Both the position numbers and the translations under genes were made by a program. A stretch of DNA of 64,000 nucleotides from Pseudomonas frederiksbergensis. GTDB taxonomy: Bacteria; Pseudomonadota; Gammaproteobacteria; Pseudomonadales; Pseudomonadaceae. The stretch is taken from assembly GCF_001952935.1 (NCBI RefSeq), contig NZ_CP018319.1, forward strand, positions 1,725,501-1,789,500, given 5' to 3'. This document shows positions 18,232 through 27,500 of this stretch, piece by piece. The first letter of the stretch is position 1; each line of letters begins with the position of its first letter. The notes under the pieces were generated by a model. The model had not been told where the DNA came from, searched no databases, and saw nothing but the letters and a program-made list of their open reading frames with translations.

Positions 18232-19100
18232 GAGTCACTGCAACGGCTGAATTCATGCTCGAACCGGCGTTTTTTCCACCGCTGGAACCCAACCGGGACG
18301 CCGGCAGCAGCCGTGACGCCATCGGCCTCGGCCAGCGCGCCGGCCCCGGCCTGAACACGCGCCACGGCACGATCCTGACCCTGGAAGACATCAGCGTCAG
18401 CTTCGATGGCTTCAAAGCGCTGAACGATCTGAACCTGTACATCGGCGTCGGCGAATTGCGCTGCATCATCGGCCCCAACGGCGCGGGCAAGACCACGCTG
18501 ATGGACGTGATCACCGGCAAGACCCGGCCCAGTCACGGCAAGGCCTGGTTCGGCGAAACCCTCGACCTGACGCAGATGAGCGAAGTGCAAATCGCCCAGG
18601 CCGGCATCGGTCGCAAGTTCCAGAAACCGACCGTGTTCGAAGCCTTGAGCGTTTTTGAAAACCTGGAACTGGCGCAGAAAACCGACAAATCGGTGTGGGC
18701 CAGCCTGCGGGCGCGCCTGAGTGGCGAACAGAAAGATCGCATCAGCGAAGTGCTGGACACGATTCGCCTGAGCAGTTCGGTCAATCGCCCGGCGGGCTTG
18801 TTGTCCCACGGTCAGAAGCAGTTTCTGGAAATCGGCATGTTGCTGATGCAGGACCCGCAACTGTTGCTGCTCGACGAGCCGGTGGCAGGCATGACCGACG
18901 CCGAAACCGAATTCACCGCCGAACTGTTCAAGAGCCTCGCGGGCAAGCATTCGCTGATGGTGGTGGAACACGACATGGGCTTCGTCGGCTCCATCGCCGA
19001 TTACGTCACCGTGTTGCACCAGGGCAGCGTGCTGGCCGAAGGGTCGCTGGAGCAGGTGCAGGACAACGAACGCGTGATCGAGGTGTACCTCGGCCGCTAG
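18228..19100 (+). CDS. urtD: Urea ABC transporter ATPase UrtD
   Basis: A 290-residue LivG-type ATPase. Walker A GPNGAGKT lies near residue 83, the signature LLSHGQKQFLEIG near 187 (LSHGQ replaces LSGGQ, which is normal for UrtD), and Walker B LLLLDEPVAGM near 210. About 45 residues precede the ABC domain, a low-complexity N-terminal tail that is not needed for the fold; the next in-frame ATG is at residue 14. The four-base overlap with urtC supports the start used here. Confidence 0.93.
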   Translation: MRVTATAEFMLEPAFFPPLEPNRDAGSSRDAIGLGQRAGPGLNTRHGTILTLEDISVSFDGFKALNDLNLYIGVGELRCIIGPNGAGKTTLMDVITGKTRPSHGKAWFGETLDLTQMSEVQIAQAGIGRKFQKPTVFEALSVFENLELAQKTDKSVWASLRARLSGEQKDRISEVLDTIRLSSSVNRPAGLLSHGQKQFLEIGMLLMQDPQLLLLDEPVAGMTDAETEFTAELFKSLAGKHSLMVVEHDMGFVGSIADYVTVLHQGSVLAEGSLEQVQDNERVIEVYLGR

Positions 19101-19119
19101 AACTGCGAACACATACCAA

Positions 19120-19209
19120 TGTGGGAGCGGGCTTGCTCGCGAAGGCGTCGGCACATTCAACATAAAAGTTGCCTGACACACCGCCTTCGCGAGCAAGCCC
19201 GCTCCCACA
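19120..19209. repeat. REP pair (GTGGGAGC type) between urtD and urtE
   Basis: TGTGGGAGCGGGCTTGCTCG and its inverse flank a spacer of about 45 bases. Although inside the operon, the pair does not end it: urtE follows at once with its own GGAG. Confidence 0.9.
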
Positions 19210-19232
19210 GGGGATCTGAGGAGATCTGGAAC

Positions 19233-19931
19233 ATGCTGCAAGTCGACAAGCTGCACCAGTTTTACGGCGGTAGCCACATCCTGCGGGGCCTGACGTTTGA
19301 GGTGAAGGTCGGTGAAGTCACCTGCCTGCTCGGGCGCAACGGTGTGGGCAAGACCACCCTGCTCAAGTGCCTGATGGGGTTGTTGCCGGCCAAAGAAGGC
19401 GCGGTGAACTGGGAAGGCAAAGCGATCACCGCGTTCAAGCCACACCAGCGGGTTCACGCCGGGATCGCTTACGTACCTCAGGGTCGGGAAATTTTCGGCC
19501 GGCTGACCGTGGAAGAAAACCTGTTGATGGGCCTGTCGCGATTTCCCGGTGCTGAAGCCAAGGAAGTCCCGGCGTTCATCTACGAGCTGTTTCCGGTGCT
19601 GCTGCAGATGAAACAGCGTCGCGGCGGTGACTTGTCCGGTGGCCAGCAGCAGCAATTGGCGATCGGCCGAGCGTTGGCCAGTCGTCCACGTTTGCTGATT
19701 CTCGACGAGCCCACCGAAGGCATCCAGCCCTCGGTGATCAAGGAAATCGGCGCGGTGATCAAGAAGCTCGCAGCCCGTGGCGACATGGCAATTTTGCTGG
19801 TGGAGCAGTTCTACGATTTCGCCGCCGAACTCGCCGATCAATACCTGGTGATGTCCCGGGGTGAGATCGTGCAGCAAGGTCGCGGCGAAAACATGGAAGC
19901 CGAAGGTGTGCGTGGCCTGGTTACGATCTAA
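19233..19931 (+). CDS. urtE: Urea ABC transporter ATPase UrtE
   Basis: A 232-residue LivF-type ATPase. It begins MLQVDKLHQFYGGSHILRG, has Walker A GRNGVGKT near residue 36, signature LSGGQQQQLAIGRAL near 138, and Walker B LLILDEPTEGIQP near 160. It is the second ATPase of the urea importer and works with UrtD. The longer open frame back to 19119 runs through the REP element, and GAGGAG lies 9-15 bases upstream of ATG 19233, so this start is preferred. Confidence 0.93.
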   Translation: MLQVDKLHQFYGGSHILRGLTFEVKVGEVTCLLGRNGVGKTTLLKCLMGLLPAKEGAVNWEGKAITAFKPHQRVHAGIAYVPQGREIFGRLTVEENLLMGLSRFPGAEAKEVPAFIYELFPVLLQMKQRRGGDLSGGQQQQLAIGRALASRPRLLILDEPTEGIQPSVIKEIGAVIKKLAARGDMAILLVEQFYDFAAELADQYLVMSRGEIVQQGRGENMEAEGVRGLVTI

Positions 19932-19961
19932 TCTGAAGCGTCCTGACGATAAATAGAAACT

Positions 19962-20801
19962 ATGAATTCACCGCTCCCCACTGCCCTGTTCACCCCCAGC
20001 TGGCACGCTGAGCTGCAACTCGGCTATGCCCGATTCGGCGACAGCACGCGCCCGGTTCAGCGCCGGCACAAAGGCCCGCTGCGGGTGCAGAAACATCTGT
20101 ATGCCGAAGGGCCCGAGGTTTGCCAGCACATCATCGTGCACCCGCCGGGCGGGATTGCCGGCGGCGATCGGCTGGACATCTCGGCCAGTGTCGGCCTCGA
20201 TGCCTGGGCGCAAATCACCAGCCCCGGCGCGGCCAAGTGGTATCGCGCGGCGGGGCCCGCTTATCAGAAGCTCGACTTGAAAGTAGCCGCTGGCGCGACA
20301 CTGGAGTGGCTGCCCCAGGAAACCATTATCTTCAGCGCCGCCCAGGCTGAACTCAGCACTTCGATTGAACTGGAAGGCGATGCGCGGTTGTTTTACTGGG
20401 ACGTCGTGGCGTTGGGCCGGCCGGCCAGCGGCGAACGTTTCGACCTCGGGCATTTTCAGGCGCAACTGGACATCCGCCGCGACGGTCAGTTGCTCTGGCA
20501 TGAGCGCCAGCGCATTGTCGGGGCTGATGGTTTGCTTGATTCGCCGATTGGCCTGGATGGACAACCGGTGTTTGCGACCCTGTTGGTAACTGGCGACATC
20601 GATAGCGATTTGCTGGAGAAATGCCGCTCGCTGCCCCATGACGTGCGCGGAGACCTGACCCAGTTGCCCGGACTTTTAGTCGCCCGTTGCCTGGCCAGTG
20701 AAGCGTTGTTGGCGAGGGGTTGGCTGATCGATTTGTGGCGATTGCTCAGGCCTGCATTGCTCGGCCGCGAAGCCGTCCCCCCAAGAATATGGAGCACCTG
20801 A
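19962..20801 (+). CDS. ureD: Urease accessory protein UreD
   Basis: A 279-residue protein of the UreD/UreH family: [32 protein letters not shown] near the N-terminus and [15 protein letters not shown] in the middle are family hallmarks. UreD binds the apo-urease and, with UreF and UreG, forms the complex that loads nickel. Its partners UreE, UreF and UreG are encoded about 23 kb downstream. It starts 30 bases after urtE, so it likely belongs to the urt transcript. Confidence 0.95.
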   Translation: MNSPLPTALFTPSWHAELQLGYARFGDSTRPVQRRHKGPLRVQKHLYAEGPEVCQHIIVHPPGGIAGGDRLDISASVGLDAWAQITSPGAAKWYRAAGPAYQKLDLKVAAGATLEWLPQETIIFSAAQAELSTSIELEGDARLFYWDVVALGRPASGERFDLGHFQAQLDIRRDGQLLWHERQRIVGADGLLDSPIGLDGQPVFATLLVTGDIDSDLLEKCRSLPHDVRGDLTQLPGLLVARCLASEALLARGWLIDLWRLLRPALLGREAVPPRIWST

Positions 20802-20814
20802 AACACGATCCAAA

Positions 20815-20904
20815 TGTGGGAGCGGGCTTGCTCGCGAAAGCGGTGTATCAGACACCGAAAATGTTGAATGTAAGTCCGCTTTCGCGAGCAAGCCCGCTCC
20901 CACA
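20815..20904. repeat. REP pair (GTGGGAGC type) between ureD and ureA
   Basis: Inverted REP copies separated by about 45 bases, nearly the same arrangement as the pair between urtD and urtE. Confidence 0.9.
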
Positions 20905-20963
20905 GGGGTTTTGTGTTTACAGATCCGAATACCTTTTTTATCTGCCCAGATGGATTCCAAACG

Positions 20964-21266
20964 ATGGACCTGACCCCACGCGAAAAAGACAAGCTGTTGA
21001 TCTTCACCGCCGGCCTCGTGGCCGAGCGGCGTTTGGCGCGCGGCGTGAAACTCAACTACCCGGAAGCCATGGCCTACATTTCCGCTGCGCTGCTCGAAGG
21101 CGCGCGCGACGGCCGGACCGTGGCCGAACTGATGCACTTCGGCACCACCTTGCTCAGCCGTGAACAAGTGATGGAAGGCATCCCGGAAATGATCCCGGAG
21201 ATCCAGGTCGAAGCGACCTTTCCCGACGGCACCAAACTGGTCACCGTCCACCAACCGATCGCCTGA
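20964..21266 (+). CDS. ureA: Urease gamma subunit UreA
   Basis: A 100-residue protein starting [20 protein letters not shown], the canonical UreA start and length. It contains [21 protein letters not shown] and ends VTVHQPIA. It is the gamma subunit of the (abc)3 urease. The longer frame back to 20913 adds 17 residues not found in the family, so ATG 20964 is used. Confidence 0.97.
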   Translation: MDLTPREKDKLLIFTAGLVAERRLARGVKLNYPEAMAYISAALLEGARDGRTVAELMHFGTTLLSREQVMEGIPEMIPEIQVEATFPDGTKLVTVHQPIA

Positions 21267-21275
21267 GGCCGCGCC

Positions 21276-21809
21276 ATGACCTTCCACATCCGCGATGCAG
21301 CGCACGCCGACTTGCCGGCGATCCGCGACATCTACAACGACGCCGTGCTCAACACCACGGCGATCTGGAACGAACAGGCCGTGGATTTGGCTAACCGCCA
21401 GGCCTGGTTCAGCGCCCGCCAATCCCAGGGCTACCCGATTCTGGTGATTGTCGACGGCGACAACACCGTGCTGGGCTACGCTTCATTCGGTGACTGGCGG
21501 CCGTTCGACGGGTTCCGTCACACCGTCGAGCATTCGGTTTACGTGCGCAACGACCAGCGTGGCAATGGTCTGGGCCCGCAATTGATGACCGCGTTGATCG
21601 AACGCGCCAAAGGCTGCGACAAACATGTGATGGTCGCCGCCATCGAAAGCGGTAACGCCGCCTCTATTCGCCTGCATGAACGAGCCGGTTTCGTGACGAC
21701 CGGCCAGATGCCGCAGGTGGGCACCAAGTTCGGTCGCTGGCTGGACCTGACTTTTATGCAACTGACCCTCAATCCTGGCGCGGAGCCGCCGACTGCCAAC
21801 AAGGAGTAA
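21276..21809 (+). CDS. mddA: GNAT acetyltransferase of the methionine sulfoximine / phosphinothricin type
   Basis: A 177-residue GNAT enzyme, very similar to PA4866 (MddA) of P. aeruginosa as I remember it: IYNDAVLNTTAIWNE at the start, GYASFGDWRPFDGFRHTVEHSVYV, the acetyl-CoA loop QRGNGLG, AAIESGNAASIRLHERAGF and QVGTKFGRWLDLTFMQL. That family acetylates methionine sulfone and sulfoximine, glutamine-synthetase poisons. It sits between ureA and ureB, as in PAO1, nine bases after ureA, so it is co-transcribed with urease. Confidence 0.9.
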   Translation: MTFHIRDAAHADLPAIRDIYNDAVLNTTAIWNEQAVDLANRQAWFSARQSQGYPILVIVDGDNTVLGYASFGDWRPFDGFRHTVEHSVYVRNDQRGNGLGPQLMTALIERAKGCDKHVMVAAIESGNAASIRLHERAGFVTTGQMPQVGTKFGRWLDLTFMQLTLNPGAEPPTANKE

Positions 21810-22348
<539 letters not shown>

Positions 22349-22349
<1 letters not shown>

Positions 22350-22657
22350 TGATTCCCGGTGAATACCAGATCCAGCCCGGCGACATCGAACTCAACGTTG
22401 GCCGCCGCACCCTCAGCCTGAAGGTGGCCAACAGTGGTGACCGGCCGATCCAGGTCGGCTCGCATTACCACTTCTTCGAAACCAACGATGCGCTGACGTT
22501 CGACCGCGCCGCCAGCCGCGGCATGCGCCTGAACATCCCCGCCGGCACCGCCGTGCGCTTCGAGCCGGGGCAGAGCCGGGAAGTCGAGTTGGTAGACCTG
22601 ACCGGGCATCGCCGGGTGTTCGGGTTTGCCGGCAGGATCATGGGTGATCTCGACTGA
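22349..22657 (+). CDS. ureB: Urease beta subunit UreB
   Basis: A 102-residue protein, [16 protein letters not shown] at the N-terminus and [23 protein letters not shown] core (here [19 protein letters not shown]), matching UreB in sequence and length. The start ATG at 22349 overlaps the preceding stop by one base; the alternative TTG one codon upstream is unnecessary. It forms the beta chain of urease with UreA and UreC. Confidence 0.97.
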
Positions 22658-22659
22658 CT

Positions 22660-22768
22660 GATCGTTCCCACGCTCCGCGTGGGAATGCATCCCGTGACGC
22701 TCCGCGTCACATAACGGCGGACGCAGAGCGTCCATGGCGGCATTCCCACGCAGAGCGTGGGAACGATC
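22660..22768. repeat. Long imperfect palindrome (ATCGTTCCCACGC type) between ureB and ureC
   Basis: GATCGTTCCCACGCTCCGCG at the left pairs with GCAGAGCGTGGGAACGATC at the right, with an inner GACGCTCCGCGTC / GACGCAGAGCGTC pair. Confidence 0.85.
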
Positions 22769-22783
22769 AATGAAGGAACTGCA

Positions 22784-24484
22784 ATGAAGATTTCCCGTCA
22801 GGCCTACGCCGACATGTTCGGCCCCACCGTCGGCGACAAGGTCCGTCTGGCCGATACCGAGCTGTGGATCGAAGTCGAGAAAGACTTCACCACCTACGGT
22901 GAAGAAGTGAAGTTCGGCGGCGGCAAAGTCATCCGCGACGGCCAGGGCCAAAGCCAATTACTCGCCGCCGAAGTGGTCGACACGTTGATCACCAACGCAC
23001 TGATCATCGACCACTGGGGCATCGTCAAAGCCGACGTCGGCCTCAAGGACGGGCGCATCGCTGCCATCGGCAAGGCCGGCAACCCGGACATCCAGCCGAA
23101 CGTGACCATCGCGGTCGGCGCCAGCACCGAAGTCATCGCCGGTGAAGGCATGATCCTTACCGCAGGCGGCATCGACACGCACATCCATTTCATCTGCCCG
23201 CAGCAGATCGAAGAAGCCTTGATGAGCGGCGTCACCACCATGATCGGCGGCGGTACCGGGCCGGCCACCGGCACCAATGCAACCACCTGCACGTCCGGCC
23301 CGTGGCACTTGGCGCGCATGCTCCAGGCCGCCGATGCGTTCCCGATGAACATCGGTTTCACCGGCAAGGGCAACGCCAGTCTGCCGGAGCCGTTGATCGA
23401 GCAGGTCAAGGCCGGTGCCATCGGCCTGAAGCTGCACGAAGACTGGGGCACCACGCCGGCGAGCATCGACAACTGCCTGAACGTCGCCGACCAGTACGAT
23501 GTACAAGTGGCGATCCACACCGACACCCTCAACGAGTCCGGTTTCGTCGAAACCACCCTCGCCGCTTTCAAGGGCCGCACCATCCACACCTATCACACCG
23601 AAGGTGCGGGCGGCGGTCATGCCCCGGACATCATCAAGGCCTGCGGCTTTGCCAACGTGCTGCCGAGTTCCACCAACCCGACCCGGCCGTTCACCCGCAA
23701 CACCATCGACGAACACCTCGACATGTTGATGGTCTGTCACCACCTGGACCCGAGCATTGCCGAAGACGTGGCCTTCGCCGAAAGCCGCATCCGCCGCGAA
23801 ACCATCGCCGCCGAAGATATCCTCCACGACCTCGGTGCGTTCTCGATGATCAGCTCCGACAGCCAGGCCATGGGCCGCGTTGGCGAAGTGATCACCCGCA
23901 CCTGGCAGACCGCCGACAAGATGAAAAAACAGCGCGGCCCGTTGCCCGGTGATGGCGAAGGCAACGACAACTTCCGCGCCAAACGCTACATCGCCAAGTA
24001 CACGATCAACCCGGCAATCACCCACGGCATCAGCCATGAAGTGGGCTCGGTGGAAGTGGGCAAATGGGCCGATCTGGTGCTCTGGCGTCCGGCGTTTTTC
24101 GGCGTCAAACCGACGCTGATCCTCAAGGGTGGCGCCATCGCCGCCAGCCTGATGGGCGATGCGAACGCGTCGATCCCCACACCGCAACCGGTGCACTACC
24201 GCCCGATGTTCGCCAGCTACGGCGGCTCCTTGCATGCCACCAGCCTGACCTTCATCAGCCAGGCGGCACAGGACGCCGGATTGCCCGAGGCGCTGGGATT
24301 GAAGAAGAAAATCGCCGTGGTCAAAGGCTGTCGCGAGGTGCAGAAAACCGACCTGATCCACAACGATTACCTGCCGAACATCGACGTCGATCCACAGACT
24401 TATCAGGTCAAGGCCGACGGGGTTCTGCTGTGGTGTGAACCGGCGGATGTGCTGCCCATGGCGCAGCGCTATTTCCTGTTCTGA
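22784..24484 (+). CDS. ureC: Urease alpha (catalytic) subunit UreC
   Basis: A 566-residue amidohydrolase, normal length. It starts [28 protein letters not shown]. The nickel site is complete: the HIHF pair, the carbamylated lysine in GLKLHEDWG (Lys216), the two histidines in the [12 protein letters not shown] and [14 protein letters not shown] segments, and the flap MVCHHLD with the catalytic His. It hydrolyses urea to ammonia and carbamate. It ends just before a strong terminator, so it is the last gene of the urt-ure block. Confidence 0.98.
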   Translation: MKISRQAYADMFGPTVGDKVRLADTELWIEVEKDFTTYGEEVKFGGGKVIRDGQGQSQLLAAEVVDTLITNALIIDHWGIVKADVGLKDGRIAAIGKAGNPDIQPNVTIAVGASTEVIAGEGMILTAGGIDTHIHFICPQQIEEALMSGVTTMIGGGTGPATGTNATTCTSGPWHLARMLQAADAFPMNIGFTGKGNASLPEPLIEQVKAGAIGLKLHEDWGTTPASIDNCLNVADQYDVQVAIHTDTLNESGFVETTLAAFKGRTIHTYHTEGAGGGHAPDIIKACGFANVLPSSTNPTRPFTRNTIDEHLDMLMVCHHLDPSIAEDVAFAESRIRRETIAAEDILHDLGAFSMISSDSQAMGRVGEVITRTWQTADKMKKQRGPLPGDGEGNDNFRAKRYIAKYTINPAITHGISHEVGSVEVGKWADLVLWRPAFFGVKPTLILKGGAIAASLMGDANASIPTPQPVHYRPMFASYGGSLHATSLTFISQAAQDAGLPEALGLKKKIAVVKGCREVQKTDLIHNDYLPNIDVDPQTYQVKADGVLLWCEPADVLPMAQRYFLF

Positions 24485-24501
24485 AGGTTCAAGGCACAAG
24501 A

Positions 24502-24539
24502 AAAAACCCTGAGTGCACAAACACACACTCAGGGTTTTT
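24502..24539. terminator. Intrinsic terminator after ureC
   Basis: AAAACCCTGAGTG pairs with CACTCAGGGTTTT around a short loop, followed by more T. The arms are A-rich on one side and T-rich on the other, so it can work for both ureC and the convergent giant gene. Confidence 0.9.
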
Positions 24540-24587
24540 CTATTTGTATCACCCGTTTCTTGAAGCGGGGTTTCAGCCAGCAGCTGG

Positions 24588-27500
24588 TCAGCTATTGGTG
24601 TCCACCGTAAAGAGCGGTGGCTCAACCCGTTGCAGCTTTGCCCGGTCCATGGCTTGCTGAGTCAGTTGTTTGAGAAGGGTTTCACGCTCCTCCTTGATCA
24701 GGTCAAGCTCGGCGGCAAACGCTTCATCGGTCACGACTTGCCCCGGAGCAAAGGCACTTTCAGGTTTACCGAGTTCGGCGGCCAGCACCCTTGTTTCTTC
24801 CTTCAGTTTCTCTCGCTCTTCCAGTGTCAGGTCAGTGCGGGAGGCTCGTTCATCAAGAGCAACCTTGAACTCGGTCGTGGCTACCGTCTTACGATCAAAC
24901 GCCCTGAAACGTGCGCGATTCGAACGCTGCACATAGCTGCGCCAAAATGGCTGCTCGGCAATCGAATCACGCAACAGCTCGCCCTCCTCCAACCCCAAGA
25001 CCCGCTGGTAGGCGTTCTCGATCATTTCGCTGGTAACGCCCGCAATCTGGCGAAACTGCATTCCACGCGCCTGCCAGGGCAGGTCAAGCCGTTCTGCCAG
25101 GTCCGTCATGAACGCGAGGTGAACCTCGACCTCGTCAATGGTCCCGCTGACATTGCCTTGGGCGTCGACGCGTCGAAAACGTTCACCCGCGGCCTCGCGG
25201 TCGATGATATGGCGACGGGCGATTCGCTCGATTTCATCCAGGCGTGTCTTACCCCTGGCCAATTCGATCAACTGCGCTTCGATCAAGCTGGCGTTGCCCA
25301 GTTCGAGGGCTTCCTCGACCAGCACTTCAACCCCCAGAACGTTGAACAGCTGGGTCGCCGCATCCACGCATTGGGTGCGCATCGAAGCTTCGGTGAAAAA
25401 CTTCGTACGCAGCTCGGCGTCCCTGGCCATGGTCTCGATCATCCGCCACATCTTGGCCGTCAGATCCGTTCGATACGCGCCCCCGGCGGTGAAGTCCGCC
25501 GATTGGGTCAGGCGCCTGATCTCATCGAAGAAACCGGTCGAGTTGTATTCATCTTCAAGCGCATCCCAGAGCTTTTGTTTCTCTACCCACTCGTCAAAGG
25601 TAATACCTTGTTGCCAGTTCAGCGTGTCACGCACGCCTCGGGGTGGATACGGGCGGTCAGGATCCAGCCCCGCTGACCTGATGTAATCCTTGAGCAGCTC
25701 CAGGTTTTCCGGTGACATAAAGGGCGGTTGGCGGCTGAGCAGCGTACGTGCCAGCAACTCCGCATCGGTCGAACCTGGCGTGACTTCGGGTATGTGTGTG
25801 AGCAGGTTGCGCTGCAGGTCCAGGTGGATATGCCGGGGGCGCGGAAGGTCGAACAGCCCCGGTGGCCAGGTGGTCGCTCCGGTGTCGTACAGAAGCAGTG
25901 TGTGCAGGTCGGGCATGCGACCGATGTTCGGCAGCAGACTCAACGGATTGCCGGCCAGCCCCAGGGTTTGCAGCTTCGTGCAGCGGCCGAGCATTTCGAC
26001 ATCGGCGGGCCTCAGCACAATCCGGTTCGCCGAGAGTTCGAGGAAATTGAGGTGCGGCATGTCGGCGATGTGTCGCGGCAAAGTGGTCAGTTCATTGCGA
26101 CCAAGGTCCAGGGCACGCACCTTGCGAAACGGTTTTAGAAAGGACTGTTCCGCATCGGTAATACCGGCGTTATATAGTTTCAGGTACGTGACATGGTCGA
26201 AATTGCCCTCCAGCGCCGGCATTTTTTTGAAATGCAGGTTCAGCGGAAAGTTGCTCAGGTCGAGCTTCTGCCCAACCACATTGCCGAACGAGTCAAACTG
26301 CTTTGGCCCGGTACGCTGCCAGCACTGCCTGATTTTTCGGGCGAATTGATTCCTGGCATTCCACTCCCCGACGCCACTGGGACTCAAACGAAAATCCCGG
26401 GTCGGCGAATTCACCCACCGCTTCAGCGTTGTATTCAACCGTTCGAACTCAAGTTCAAGCTCTTCGAGCTGCATGTCCACCGGAATCCCTTGTTGGTTGA
26501 AAAGCTCCAGCAACGCAGTGGTTTCTTCCTCCGTGAAAGCGGGGTAGAGCCTTCTTATCCGCGCCTGGGAACTTTGCTCCCCACGCCCGTCAGCGAGCTC
26601 ACGCAAATACCCCAACATGCCGCCTGGCAAGCGCATGGCTTGCGAGTCGTACACCGGTTTACGAATCGGCTGCTCAAGCAGGATCGGTTCGAATTGCTCG
26701 TGGCTGAGTGGTGAACGCTGCACCGCCTCCTTCAACCGGGTACCTTCGTGAATGTCATAACCCAATGCGTTGCGTTCGGTATCCGGCAGGGCATGCAACA
26801 GCGAGGCGTAGAGATCGTCGGTACCGTGCAGGTGCTGATCCTCCGCGCCCCGCGCCTGATAACGACCGTCCTCGTCCAGCACCAATACTTTGCGGATCGG
26901 CGCATCCGCCGCCCCTGCGCTTGCGAGCAGATCCCCGGAAAATCCCAAATGACGAATTTCGATCCGGACTTGCGTCGACCATCCGGGCAGGCTGGCCAGC
27001 GTGGCCAGTTCGAGCCGGCGAGTATCGTTACTTTCCAGTTCATCCAGGTAGAGCCCTTCATACGCCCGGTTCAAGCGCACGCGCTCCTGCGCCCGGCGTG
27101 TCTGGTGGCGCAAACGCAGCGGCAGGCGCTGTTTCTCGGTCAGGTGTTGCAGGTCGGTGGGCTCGGCGCTATCGAGTAATTCTTGCGCCACGCTGGCGGG
27201 CAGTTGCGGGGAATCGTCCACCAGCAAACGCACCTGCGCGCTGTCGGACACATTTCGACTCTTGTATAGCGCGTCGAACAGGCGCTTGTGTTGTTTGCGC
27301 GCCTGCATGGCCAATCGGCTGCGCAGCGCGTCGATCCGTGAGGGCGTGTCATTGGCGACCTGTGCGCCAAGCATTTCCCGCAGCTCGGTCGGGTTCAGGG
27401 ATTCAATCACTCGCTCAGGCAGTTTCCCGGCCACCACCTCCGAGCGGCTGATCTTGATGCTTTGTGGTCCCGTGGCCATGGCGTTGCCATGTTTGACGGA

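Noticed and set aside
17895..19877. A 660-codon minus-strand frame across urtC, urtD and urtE
   Set aside because: It runs against three clear ABC transporter genes and through a REP element; its product has no motif.
22958..24625. A 555-codon minus-strand frame opposite ureC
   Set aside because: UreC has full catalytic motifs on the plus strand; the antisense frame is a GC-bias artefact.
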